Origin: Candidatus Acididesulfobacter guangdongensis
GTDB lineage: Bacteria > SZUA-79 > Acidulodesulfobacterales > Acidulodesulfobacteraceae
DNA: 64,000 bases
Assembly (NCBI GenBank): GCA_004195045.1
Contig: SGBC01000003.1
Coordinates: 248,001 to 312,000 of the forward strand
Direction: 5' to 3'
In this document: positions 1-8,656 of the stretch, piece by piece
Numbering within the stretch: position 1 is the stretch's first letter
Layout: the number at the start of each line of letters is the position of its first letter
The notes under the pieces: generated by a model
Databases searched by the model: none
Told to the model about the DNA's origin: nothing
Seen by the model: only the letters and a program-made list of their open reading frames with translations
Translations under genes and position numbers: made by a program

Positions 1-2357
1 CTACAATGAATCAGTTTGAAATGTGCAATGAATGTCAAGATGAATACGCAGACCCTTCCAACAGAAGATTTCATGCTCAACCCAATGCGTGTTTTAATTG
101 CGGACCGGAAATTGGATTTATCGATAAAAACGGCAAACAATATTATAACGATATTTTTAATAAAGTTGCAACCCTGATAAAAAAAGGCGGTATAGTCGCC
201 GTTAAAGGTATCGGGGGGTTTCATATAATGTGCGATGCCGCAAACGAGAATGCGGTGAATAGATTAAGGATAATAAAAAATCGCCCTGAAAAACCGTTTG
301 CAGTTATGTTCAAAAACATTTCAGAGGTCTTAAAATATGCTGAGGCCACTGAATATGAAATTAATTTATTAAACTCAAAAGAAAGACCGATTGTGCTGCT
401 TAAATATCACGGAGGTCTTGCAAAAAATATAAATTGCACCCTTACCGCTATAGGCGCATTTTTGCCTTATACCCCTATTCAGCATATAATTTTTTCAATT
501 GTAAATATACCCATAATAGCAACATCTGGAAATATTTCAGATGAACCGATAATATCAGATGATGATGAAGCCTTGTTAAAATTGGGCTCGTCTGTAGACG
601 GTCTATTGATTCACAAAAGACAGATATACCGAAAATGCGATGATTCAGTCATCAAAATAGTTGCCGTCAATAATTATGGCTACGGTAATAACTATAATAA
701 AAATAATAACAATAATAAAAATAATAACTATAATAAAAATAATAACAATAATAACTATAATAACGGTAATAACTATAATAACAATAATAACGATAATAAC
801 AACAGTATTACAGATGACAAATTAAATATATTAAATATAACAGTAAGGCGCTCTCGCGGATTTGTTCCTGCTGCAATTAATGTTCCATGCAGACTAAAAA
901 GAAATATAATTGCAGTCGGTTCAAATTTAAAGAATACGTTTGCTTACGGCATAAAAGACGATGATAAAATTATTTTAAGTCCGCATATAGGGGATTTAAC
1001 AAATATAAATTCATACGATTACTTTTGCGAATGTATTAAAGAAACAATAAAATTTTATGATTTAAAACCTGATGCTATCGTCAGCGATATGCATCCGGGA
1101 TATGAAAGTACGAAATTTGCAGAAGGATTTGCTAAGAAATTTGGCATTGCGCATATCAAACTTCAGCATCATAAAGCGCATATAATTTCTTGTATGGCAG
1201 AAAATTTATTATCTTTAAAACAAGATATTCTCGGAATTTCATGGGACGGAACAGGTTACGGAGAAGACCGGACAATATGGGGAGGGGAGTTTTTTGAGGG
1301 TAATTATTTAAATCTTGAACATATCGGAAATTTTAAAAAATTTAAACTCATAGGAAGCGAAATGGCTATTAAACAGCCGCAAAGAATTTTTTTAAGCCTT
1401 ATATTTGAAATATTAGGCGAAAAAATTATTGATATGTACGGCAATAATGATAATATTAAAAAGGCAATAATTGAAGAGATTACAGGTTTTGCTTCAGAAG
1501 AAATTCGCAAATTATATCATATATGGAAAAATGATATTAATTCTCCTGAAACTTCATCTGTAGGAAGGTTATTTGATGCCGTAGCATGTATGTGCGGTTT
1601 TAAAGGGAAAATTACATATGAAGGGGAGGCTGCTATATATTTAGAAAATTTAGCGTTATCGTCATTAGAGCCGGTATCGGAGTATTCGAAGTATTTATCG
1701 GTTTCTGATTCAGGCGAAACAGGCGAATTTTTAGAAAATGAATATACTAAAAATAAAAAAAGCGGCGGGTATCAAGATAATTATAAATATAACTATAAGA
1801 AGTACAATTATAATAAGTACAATTATAAGTATAATTATAACATCGTCTATGCTAATGATACACTTACTGATAAAATTAATATTAAAAATACAGATACTGC
1901 TAATTTTATAATTGATTGGAGTCCTATAATTTTAAACATTTTTGATGAACTGATTGAATTAAAAAAAAAATCAAATAAAAATATTTTTGAATCATATAAT
2001 AATAACAATAATACTAATACCTATCGCAATGGCAACAACAATAGTGATAGCAATGGCAACAGCAATAACAACAACAATGCTGACAGCAATGATAGTATTA
2101 GCAATAGTAACGCAAATTTAAATACTATAGCTTACAAATTTATAAATACTTTGGTTTCAATCATTATAGACGTATCATTACCAACCAAAAAAAAATATAT
2201 TTGCTTATCTGGCGGAGTGTTTCAGAATAGCATGCTTACAGGTAAATTATATTATGAATTAAAAAAAAGGGGGCTGTCTGTTTTTATAAACCAAAAAGTT
2301 CCGATAAATGACGGAGGCATTTCATTAGGTCAAGCTTTCTATGGCGGCATCATATAA
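1..2357 (+). CDS. hypF: [NiFe] hydrogenase maturation carbamoyltransferase HypF, 5'-truncated by window edge
   Basis: HypF uses carbamoyl phosphate to make the thiocarboxamide that becomes the cyanide ligands of the NiFe site. The frame is already open at base 1; the first in-window Met (base 6) lies just before the second zinc-finger pair (MCNEC at residue 6, then CFNCG at residue 29). The acylphosphatase domain and first zinc finger must lie upstream. A YrdC-like domain follows (TSGNISDEPI at about residue 173, RRSRGFVP at about 291), then a Kae1-like domain with the metal motif HHKAH near residue 390 and DGTGYGED. The visible part is about 783 residues, well over the usual length of this portion, because of low-complexity inserts at about residues 222-268 (Asn-rich), 590-630 (Tyr/Asn/Lys-rich) and 670-712 (Asn/Ser-rich). 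The conserved domain motifs are intact, so the protein is probably functional. The gene converges on the hydrogenase operon. Confidence 0.95.
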   Translation, partial: TMNQFEMCNECQDEYADPSNRRFHAQPNACFNCGPEIGFIDKNGKQYYNDIFNKVATLIKKGGIVAVKGIGGFHIMCDAANENAVNRLRIIKNRPEKPFAVMFKNISEVLKYAEATEYEINLLNSKERPIVLLKYHGGLAKNINCTLTAIGAFLPYTPIQHIIFSIVNIPIIATSGNISDEPIISDDDEALLKLGSSVDGLLIHKRQIYRKCDDSVIKIVAVNNYGYGNNYNKNNNNNKNNNYNKNNNNNNYNNGNNYNNNNNDNNNSITDDKLNILNITVRRSRGFVPAAINVPCRLKRNIIAVGSNLKNTFAYGIKDDDKIILSPHIGDLTNINSYDYFCECIKETIKFYDLKPDAIVSDMHPGYESTKFAEGFAKKFGIAHIKLQHHKAHIISCMAENLLSLKQDILGISWDGTGYGEDRTIWGGEFFEGNYLNLEHIGNFKKFKLIGSEMAIKQPQRIFLSLIFEILGEKIIDMYGNNDNIKKAIIEEITGFASEEIRKLYHIWKNDINSPETSSVGRLFDAVACMCGFKGKITYEGEAAIYLENLALSSLEPVSEYSKYLSVSDSGETGEFLENEYTKNKKSGGYQDNYKYNYKKYNYNKYNYKYNYNIVYANDTLTDKINIKNTDTANFIIDWSPIILNIFDELIELKKKSNKNIFESYNNNNNTNTYRNGNNNSDSNGNSNNNNNADSNDSISNSNANLNTIAYKFINTLVSIIIDVSLPTKKKYICLSGGVFQNSMLTGKLYYELKKRGLSVFINQKVPINDGGISLGQAFYGGII

Positions 2358-2485
2358 GCAGATTAATAAAATAGTCAGAATAAATTAGAACACGATAAAA
2401 ATATACTTTTTTCACATAAAAGTAAATATTTTGAATGATATTAATAATAATAATGATGATTATGACAATGATGTGTTTGGAAAAG

Positions 2486-2582
2486 ATTAGAACACGCAGT
2501 AAACTGTATGCCTTCAAATACGTACAATATTTTTCCGTTAGGTTTAGGTGAAAAAAATTAGAACACGCGCTAAACTGTATGC
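2486..2582. repeat. Direct repeat between hypF and the protease gene
   Basis: A 26-base block beginning ATTAGAACACGC and ending AAACTGTATGC occurs at 2486-2511 and again at 2557-2582 with two differences. A truncated third start (ATTAGAACACG) lies at 2384-2394. The copies sit between the convergent 3' ends of hypF and the maturation protease gene. No hairpin or U-tract is attached. The function is unknown. Confidence 0.7.
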
Positions 2583-2607
2583 GACAGCAAATCAGCTATT
2601 GAATCAG

Positions 2608-3087
2608 CTATTGTTTATTCCGCAGCGGAGTAATATTAAACAACCCGAGTTCTTTTAAAATATCATCTGCGACCGACGGAATGCAAAGTTTTAAAGGCTC
2701 CGTCAGCTCCATAGATACATTATCGCAGTTTTGAGGCACAACCGCAAAAAATATTAATTTTGGGGTAAATCCGGTAAGACCGCACATAGTTATAACATCT
2801 ATAAATTCTACCTCATGTGCCGTTTTTTTCATAAGATTTGCAGGCAGGTCACCATCATGAAATTTGTAAATGCTGCCCGGCTTATCATCGGTTTTAAGCG
2901 CATCTATAATTATTGCAGTTTCCAGATTCAATATTGTATCAAACAACCCGTATCCCATTGTGCTGCCGTCTATCAGCTGAACTTCAGCAGAATTAAATGA
3001 ATAATTTTTATTCAGAAAATTTATTACATGGACGCCAAACCCTTCGTCCTGCAGCAAAATATTCCCTATTCCGATGACTCCTACCAT
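2608..3087 (-). CDS. Hydrogenase maturation protease (HyaD/HupD, peptidase M52)
   Basis: This endopeptidase removes the C-terminal tail of the hydrogenase large subunit after nickel insertion. The 159-residue protein has the family's opening motif (GIGNILLQDEGFGVH) with the Ni-binding acidic residue in DEGFG, a second conserved block IIDALK near residue 60, and a His-containing block (TAHEVEF) near residue 89. The length matches the family. It is the last gene of the leftward hydrogenase operon. The expected substrate is the large subunit encoded at 4539-6224, which still carries a C-terminal extension after its DPCIACGVH motif. Confidence 0.93.
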   Translation of the reverse strand: MVGVIGIGNILLQDEGFGVHVINFLNKNYSFNSAEVQLIDGSTMGYGLFDTILNLETAIIIDALKTDDKPGSIYKFHDGDLPANLMKKTAHEVEFIDVITMCGLTGFTPKLIFFAVVPQNCDNVSMELTEPLKLCIPSVADDILKELGLFNITPLRNKQ

Positions 3088-3122
3088 TTAACTTTTTGTA
3101 TTATTTGTATTAATTTAAAGTT

Positions 3123-3224
3123 GAATTATATAAAATTTAATTTGAATTATATCAATGAATTATATAAAATTTAAGTTAAATTGTATTGTTAAATTATATA
3201 AAATTTAATTTGAATTATATTTAT
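3123..3224. repeat. 34-bp-period tandem repeat, three copies
   Basis: The core AATTATATAAAATTTAA recurs at 3123, 3157 and 3191, an exact spacing of 34 bases, in the gap between the protease gene and the 110-aa gene. The units are A+T-rich and diverge in their second half. This looks like slippage-generated minisatellite DNA; no coding potential or promoter can be assigned. Confidence 0.7.
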
Positions 3225-3260
3225 CATACTTTATGCTTCATGTTAATATACATCTGCAAT

Positions 3261-3593
3261 TCAACTTTTTTTTATAACGCAAGGAGCAAATTTTACCTTA
3301 TCGTTTAAATCACCTATCCCTGAAATATCAAGGATATCTTCTCTTGATGAGTTAAAAAAATTAGTTTTTAATATTTCTCCTGTTTTAAAACAGTAATAAA
3401 TTTTTTGAGCCTTAAATTTTCTATATAGAGCATATTCTTCAATATCGACACGAGCGCCGGAAAAGACAAGCGATCCGCAATTTTCAAAAAACTCGCTATA
3501 ATTATTATAGTCTTCTCTTTTTAAATTCTCATCGTAAGAACTATTTTCTTTAAGACTGTAATAAATATATCCCGCTATTATATTTTTCTCCAT
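3261..3593 (-). CDS. Hypothetical protein in hydrogenase operon
   Basis: This is a 110-residue acidic protein that I do not recognise. It has no membrane segment, signal peptide or metal motif beyond scattered Cys residues (about positions 39, 68 and 105). It lies on the same strand between the cytochrome b gene and the maturation protease gene, so it is probably cotranscribed and may assist hydrogenase assembly or electron transfer. That role rests on position only. Normal codon use and the conserved gene order make it likely to be real. Confidence 0.65.
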   Translation of the reverse strand: MEKNIIAGYIYYSLKENSSYDENLKREDYNNYSEFFENCGSLVFSGARVDIEEYALYRKFKAQKIYYCFKTGEILKTNFFNSSREDILDISGIGDLNDKVKFAPCVIKKS

Positions 3594-3675
3594 TTTTATT
3601 CTTTGATATTTTTATATGTTTATATTTTCTGTTGCATAATTTTTTTTAAAGTAATGTTGCGTTGTCGCTAACATA

Positions 3676-4455
3676 TTAGTCTGCGTCATCTTCTTTTAAG
3701 TTATCCCTTGAATATTTATAACCGCCAAACGGAATCAATATATCACCTTCTTTCCATACAATAGAACGCCACACTTCTATATAAATATGATAGAATATAA
3801 ATATTATGATTAACCATGTTATAAATAAATGTGTTAACGTTACTCCTGTTAATCCGCCAAAGACCCATAGCGTCCAGTCCGTACAAATGTGAAGCATAGC
3901 CGGCCACCATGCGCCTACCGCAGATGTTCCGGTAAAAGAAGCAACATACATTTGAAAACCGGTCGCCATTTGCAATAAAAGCAGGAGATGAAAAAAGGTA
4001 AATATAATTGCATTAAGAGGATCTTGATATTTGCCGGTTTTCGGTTTATTTTTCAAGGTAAAATAATGCTTAATCATCTTGTACATTTCATTAATTTTAT
4101 TTCCGAAAGGCAAAAAACTTTTGTATAAAGGTTCTTTTGTAGAAAAAAAGGCTAGATAAACCCACGCAAAAAATGACACATCGATCAGCACCGCACCTAT
4201 AAAATGGAATTCACGCATCCACGTCATTATAAATGCCTGATAAGTTTCTCCGGAATTTAGTACGCCGCTTATGGGAGAATCCGCCTGCGTCGGGGTTTTG
4301 CCGAATATCAGAAAAGGATATGCTATGTACATGCCTGTGATTATTTGATTTATTATAGATAGAAAAAGCGTCCAGTGTATAATTCTTTTAATTACGGTCA
4401 TTCTATGAACAACTTTTAAATCTGAATCGTCTCCAGAACTGTTTATATTTCCCAT
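3676..4455 (-). CDS. Ni/Fe-hydrogenase b-type cytochrome subunit
   Basis: This integral membrane cytochrome b takes electrons from the hydrogenase small subunit and passes them to quinone. The 259-residue protein has about four hydrophobic spans (roughly residues 27-48, 84-105, 145-172 and 205-228). Candidate heme His residues occur in the first span (RIIHWTLF), near FHFIGAV, and in FFHLLLL, LHICTDW and YHIYIEVW, the expected distribution for the HyaC/HupC family. It lies downstream of the structural subunits, as is typical of group 1 uptake hydrogenases, and ends with an acidic tail. Confidence 0.9.
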   Translation of the reverse strand: MGNINSSGDDSDLKVVHRMTVIKRIIHWTLFLSIINQIITGMYIAYPFLIFGKTPTQADSPISGVLNSGETYQAFIMTWMREFHFIGAVLIDVSFFAWVYLAFFSTKEPLYKSFLPFGNKINEMYKMIKHYFTLKNKPKTGKYQDPLNAIIFTFFHLLLLLQMATGFQMYVASFTGTSAVGAWWPAMLHICTDWTLWVFGGLTGVTLTHLFITWLIIIFIFYHIYIEVWRSIVWKEGDILIPFGGYKYSRDNLKEDDAD

Positions 4456-4538
4456 AACAATATCCTCAATTATTTTTATTAACTAACAACAATTAATAGC
4501 TACAATTATTTTTATTAACTTGTATTATCCCTTGTATA

Positions 4539-6224
4539 TTATCTTATCTTATATTTTTTTACTTCTTTAGTCTTAGGGTCAATTATATGAACTCCGCATG
4601 CTATGCATGGGTCAAACGAATGAACCGTCCTTAAAATTTCTAAAGGTTGAGATAAATTAGCAAGTTTTACTCCTATCAAAGATTCTTCATAAGCGCCTCT
4701 TTGATTGAACGCATCTCTTGGCGACCCGTTCCATGTTGACGGAACAACAATTTGATAATGATTAATCATCTTATTTTTTATGCTTACCCAGTGTCCCACT
4801 GCGCCTCTTGGAGCAGCATCGAGACCAATGCCGATGATTTCTTTATCGGGCATTTCATAATTTGTCCAAGTAGTCTGATCTATAGCCATATTTTTTATTA
4901 ATTCCATAGTCCATGGTTCAAGAGCATCTGCTAAATATTTTGCTTCAATAGCCCTTGCAGCTGTTCTGCCTAATGTTGAAAAGAGGGCGCTTACCGGCAT
5001 ATCGGAAGTTTTCAGTACATAATCGACTAATGATTTTATTTGTTTATTGCCTTTAGCATAAGCAACAAGAGTTCTGGCAAGCGGACCGACTTCCATAGGT
5101 TTATTTTCATATCTCGGTGCTTTTAACCAACTGTATTTACCTTTTTCCTGAACGCTGCCGTCTTTCTTTAAGCCTGTATATTCAGGATCTGTAATACCGA
5201 CGGTAGGATTTAAACCGACTTTTTCATCAGGATATTTATACCATGAATGCGTGACAAATTCAGTTATATTTTTTTCATTTACATCGTGAACTTTTGATAA
5301 ATCTCTATTAAAAATCACTCCTCTGTCTAAATAAAAATTATTCGGGTCTTCATCATCAGTCTGAGGAAAACCGCCGTATGCCAGATAATTTTTTAGTCCT
5401 CCGCCTATGCCTGCAATTGCCTCTTCTTTGTAGTATTTAGCGGCAAGCAGAATGTCTGGAATATATGCGTTATTAATAAAATCTGTTATTTTACGCGTTC
5501 TGAAAAGTATATCGTCCATTCTTTGCGGGTTTAGTAAATCTGCAACTACCGAAATTCCGCCCACGACTATAGTTTGGGAATGCGGGTCTTTAGAGCCCAA
5601 AATCGCTATTATCTGAGCAGGAATTCTTAAAACATCAAGATTGTCTAAATAATGCGACGCTATTAAAAGATTTCCTTCAGGCGGTAATTTATATGCCGCA
5701 TTTCCCCAGTACCCATTGGCAAAAGGTCCGAGCTGACCAGATGAAACAAATGATTTTAAACGTTTTTTAACATCTTCGAATCTTGCCAAACTTGCATTAT
5801 AAGGATTATCGGTGTATGCATAAGCTAAATCCATTGCTTTTTTAGGGTCGGCATCAAGAGCAGAAACGATATCAACCCAGTCAAATCCTGCTAATTGATA
5901 AAAATGAATCATATGATCCTGAACAAATTGAGCACCTTTTAAAATATTTCTAGCCAATCTCGCATTCTTTGGAGGATGAATGCCGAGGGCGTTTTCTATT
6001 GCCCATGTTGCAGTTTCATAATGAGTATATGTGCAGACTCCGCAAATTCTTTGAGCGAATAGACCTGCGTCTTCAGGAGCTCTGCCCTGAAGTATCAGTT
6101 CAATTCCCCTGAACAGTGTTGCCGAAGAATATGCATCGCTTATTGTATCTCCGTTCATTTCTACTTCAATTCTTAAATGACCTTCTATTCTTGTAATCGG
6201 GTCAACTATTATTCGTTTAGACAT
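4539..6224 (-). CDS. [NiFe] hydrogenase large subunit, group 1
   Basis: This subunit carries the NiFe(CN)2CO active site. The N-terminal cysteine pair is in RICGVCTYTHY (about residue 60), the C-terminal pair in DPCIACGVH near the end, followed by a 15-residue tail to be cleaved by the maturation protease. The 561-residue length is normal. The block FDWVDIVSALDADP resembles the large subunits of membrane-bound Isp-type and related group 1 enzymes. It follows the small-subunit gene by 57 bases, so the pair is cotranslated. No disabling change is visible. Confidence 0.96.
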   Translation of the reverse strand: MSKRIIVDPITRIEGHLRIEVEMNGDTISDAYSSATLFRGIELILQGRAPEDAGLFAQRICGVCTYTHYETATWAIENALGIHPPKNARLARNILKGAQFVQDHMIHFYQLAGFDWVDIVSALDADPKKAMDLAYAYTDNPYNASLARFEDVKKRLKSFVSSGQLGPFANGYWGNAAYKLPPEGNLLIASHYLDNLDVLRIPAQIIAILGSKDPHSQTIVVGGISVVADLLNPQRMDDILFRTRKITDFINNAYIPDILLAAKYYKEEAIAGIGGGLKNYLAYGGFPQTDDEDPNNFYLDRGVIFNRDLSKVHDVNEKNITEFVTHSWYKYPDEKVGLNPTVGITDPEYTGLKKDGSVQEKGKYSWLKAPRYENKPMEVGPLARTLVAYAKGNKQIKSLVDYVLKTSDMPVSALFSTLGRTAARAIEAKYLADALEPWTMELIKNMAIDQTTWTNYEMPDKEIIGIGLDAAPRGAVGHWVSIKNKMINHYQIVVPSTWNGSPRDAFNQRGAYEESLIGVKLANLSQPLEILRTVHSFDPCIACGVHIIDPKTKEVKKYKIR

Positions 6225-6281
6225 ATAAGTTCCTCATTATAGATTATAGTTTCGATTTCATTATTTTTTTGTCTTTATTAT

Positions 6282-7664
6282 TTATTTTTTGTTTTCGTTG
6301 CTGTCATTGTCTTTGCCGTTGTTTCCCCCTTTTTCTTTTTCTTTGTTCCGCTTTCCATCTTTTTCTTTATTATTCTTTCTTCTTTTGACTCCTGTGTATA
6401 TTGCGTGGGCAGCCATTCCTACGCCGGCAGCGCCAAATAATGCGACGCCGAATTCATCGGCTGTTGCCTCAACGCCGGGTATAAATATTTTAGCATCTAA
6501 ATTTGGTTTTTCAAAAGGCGTCATTCTGTCCCAAAAAGCCGGTTCTGAACATCCAATGCAGCCGTGTCCGGCTCTCATCGGAAAACTCATATCCTGATTA
6601 TATTGAGCAACAGTGCAGTTATTCCATGTAAAAGGACCTTTGCAACCCATCATATAAAGGCAGTATTGTTTTTTTGCTCCGTCATCGCCCCATTGTTTTA
6701 CATATTCGCCGGCTTCAAAATGACCCCTTCTGTAACAGTTGTCATGCAGTCTTCCTGAATAAGCCCAGAGCGGTCTTCCTAAGCTGTCAAGCATTGGCGC
6801 TTTCCCGACCAAGATGTATTCGACTAATGTGCCGACTAGATTTACAGGATTAGCAGGGCATGCGGGTATATTAATAACCTGCCTGTTTGTAACGGAACTT
6901 AGTCCGACTGAACCTGTGGGGTTAGGGTATGCCGCCGGAATGCCGCCGTAAGAAGCACAGTTCCCGACGGCAACAATAACGCCTGCATTTTTTGCGGTTG
7001 ACTTAGTAATTTCAAGTCCCGTTTTACCTTTAGCGCCTATTGTAAGAAATTTGCCGTTCATACCGGTAGGAATTGCACCTTCGACGACAAGAATATATTT
7101 ACCTTTATATTTTTTTACAGTTTCATCTCTTCTGGCTTCAGCCTGATAGCCCGCAGGCACCATTATGGATTCCATGTAATCGACGCTGACATAATTCAAT
7201 ATAATTTCTGCAGGAGTAGGGTGAGCAGTTCTCAGAAAAGCTTCCGTATTTCCCATGCAATCGCTCATGTCGAGCCATATAAAGGGCGTTCTCGTTAAAA
7301 TATTTGCCGCTCTTGCAACCCTGGGCGCAAAAATCGTAGGAAGCATAAGCGCTGAAGTGAGAAGGGCGGTCCACTGAATGAATTCTCTTCGTGAGACGCT
7401 GCTCGCAGAAAATACATTGTTAAAATTTTCATCAATATCTTTTTGACTTTTAAAATATTCTTTTTCAAGATTGGTTAGGCGGGAATCTACTATATTTAAA
7501 GCTTCATCCGGGTTGTCCGAAATATTTCTCAGAGGATCCCATTTAAAAATTGTCTTATCGGTTTTATCATCATATTTTTCAGAATATTCGTCAGAACAAG
7601 ACTTATTAGTAATTTTTATTTTCTTTTCTTTAGCACCGTTATTTTTTTCATTACTCTTTCCCAT
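6282..7664 (-). CDS. [NiFe] hydrogenase small subunit with Tat signal
   Basis: This is the Fe-S electron-transfer subunit, exported by the Tat pathway with the large subunit. A clear Shine-Dalgarno (AGGAGG at 7671-7676, minus strand) fixes the start, so the twin-arginine motif SRREFIQW lies at residues 91-98 behind an unusually long hydrophilic N-terminal extension. Fe-S ligands follow: C136, VGNCASYGG and NIPACPANP for the proximal cluster, HDNCYRRGHF for the distal, and NNC plus GHGCIGCSEP for the medial. The usual second proximal Cys of the CxxC pair is Asn (DCMGNTE, N139). A C-terminal hydrophobic anchor (FGVALFGAAGVGMAAHA) is followed by a Lys/Asn-rich tail. The total of 460 residues exceeds the usual length of about 370 because of the two extensions. 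Confidence 0.95.
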   Translation of the reverse strand: MGKSNEKNNGAKEKKIKITNKSCSDEYSEKYDDKTDKTIFKWDPLRNISDNPDEALNIVDSRLTNLEKEYFKSQKDIDENFNNVFSASSVSRREFIQWTALLTSALMLPTIFAPRVARAANILTRTPFIWLDMSDCMGNTEAFLRTAHPTPAEIILNYVSVDYMESIMVPAGYQAEARRDETVKKYKGKYILVVEGAIPTGMNGKFLTIGAKGKTGLEITKSTAKNAGVIVAVGNCASYGGIPAAYPNPTGSVGLSSVTNRQVINIPACPANPVNLVGTLVEYILVGKAPMLDSLGRPLWAYSGRLHDNCYRRGHFEAGEYVKQWGDDGAKKQYCLYMMGCKGPFTWNNCTVAQYNQDMSFPMRAGHGCIGCSEPAFWDRMTPFEKPNLDAKIFIPGVEATADEFGVALFGAAGVGMAAHAIYTGVKRRKNNKEKDGKRNKEKEKGGNNGKDNDSNENKK

Positions 7665-8299
7665 TGCTAATTCCTCCTAAATTTAGATATAAATGTGCTA
7701 TATTTCAATCAACAATCAATAATAATTAATCGATAATAAATCATGAATAACCAAAATGAATATGAAATAATTAATAAAAAATGACCAATAATGAATAATC
7801 AATGACTAATAATTAATGACCAATAATAAATAATCAATGACTAATAATTAATGACCAATAATGAATAATCAATAATAAATGGCTAATAATTAATAATAAC
7901 CGATAAAAATTATAATATATAATGTATAGTATAGAATGTTTATAGCATACTAAAAATAACTCCGTTATACTTATCGCTTATCTCAATCGGCATAACAAAA
8001 ATTATATAACTATATAAATAAAAGTCAAATATACTAAATTTTTGAAATTATTATAAAACACGCTTTTATTTATACAATAAATGCAAAAAAATAAAAAAAA
8101 TGGTATATTATAATTACAAAATTTGATTTAATATAATTTTTTTTCTGAATATTGTATAAAAATAACGATTTTAATTTTTTTTTTATGTTTAATTTTTATT
8201 TAATTATTTATTTATTTAACTTTTTTATTTACTATTTATTTATTAAAATATTCCTAAAATATTCCTAAAATATTCATTGGATATGATAATACAGTCTAT
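7665..8299. promoter_or_regulatory. Divergent intergenic region of hydrogenase and hyp genes, with tandem repeat
   Basis: This 635-base region separates the divergent small-subunit and hypA genes and must hold both promoters, but no unambiguous -35/-10 pair stands out in such A+T-rich sequence. At 7782-7893 there is a tandem repeat with a 35-base unit starting TGACCAATAAT: copies at 7782-7816, 7817-7851 and a degenerate third at 7852-7893. No ORF of credible quality is present. Confidence 0.6.
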
Positions 8300-8539
8300 A
8301 TGCATGAACTATCAATAGCATTAGAAGTAATTGAAATGCTTGAAAAAAATAATTATTTAGAAGATATTAGAATCGTTAATGCGATTAATTTAACGATTGG
8401 TAATTATTCAGGGATTGATAAAAATTATCTTGAATTTGCTTTTCAAAATTTAGGCGATGATAGGTTTTCTGAAGTTATTTTGAATTGTGATTATAATGAG
8501 ACTGATGATATTAAAGTTAATGAAATAATAGCGGATTAA
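8300..8539 (+). CDS. hypA: HypA-like nickel-delivery protein lacking the zinc domain
   Basis: HypA hands nickel to the hydrogenase large subunit together with HypB. The start MHELSIALEVIEML is diagnostic, with the Ni-binding His2, and the following strand INLTIGNYSGID matches the family's first domain. The protein is only 79 residues. Family members have about 113 and contain two CxxC pairs making a zinc ribbon; here a single Cys (NCDYNE) is followed directly by DIKVNEIIAD, which looks like the normal final strand. The zinc-ribbon segment therefore appears cleanly deleted rather than frameshifted. It is followed after 117 bases by hypB. Confidence 0.85.
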   Translation: MHELSIALEVIEMLEKNNYLEDIRIVNAINLTIGNYSGIDKNYLEFAFQNLGDDRFSEVILNCDYNETDDIKVNEIIAD

Positions 8540-8656
8540 TTATATATGAATTTTAATATAAATATAAATAATGAAATAAAAAATAATGATAATATCAAAT
8601 ATTATTATATTATTGTATTATTATATTCTTAAATAATATTAACGGAGATTGAAAAA

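Noticed and set aside
6289-6758. Plus-strand ORFs opposite the hydrogenase small subunit
   Set aside because: They are antisense shadows of a gene with complete family motifs.
7782-7893. Possible CRISPR array
   Set aside because: The 35-bp units abut directly with no unique spacers and contain only A+T-rich words; there are no cas genes.
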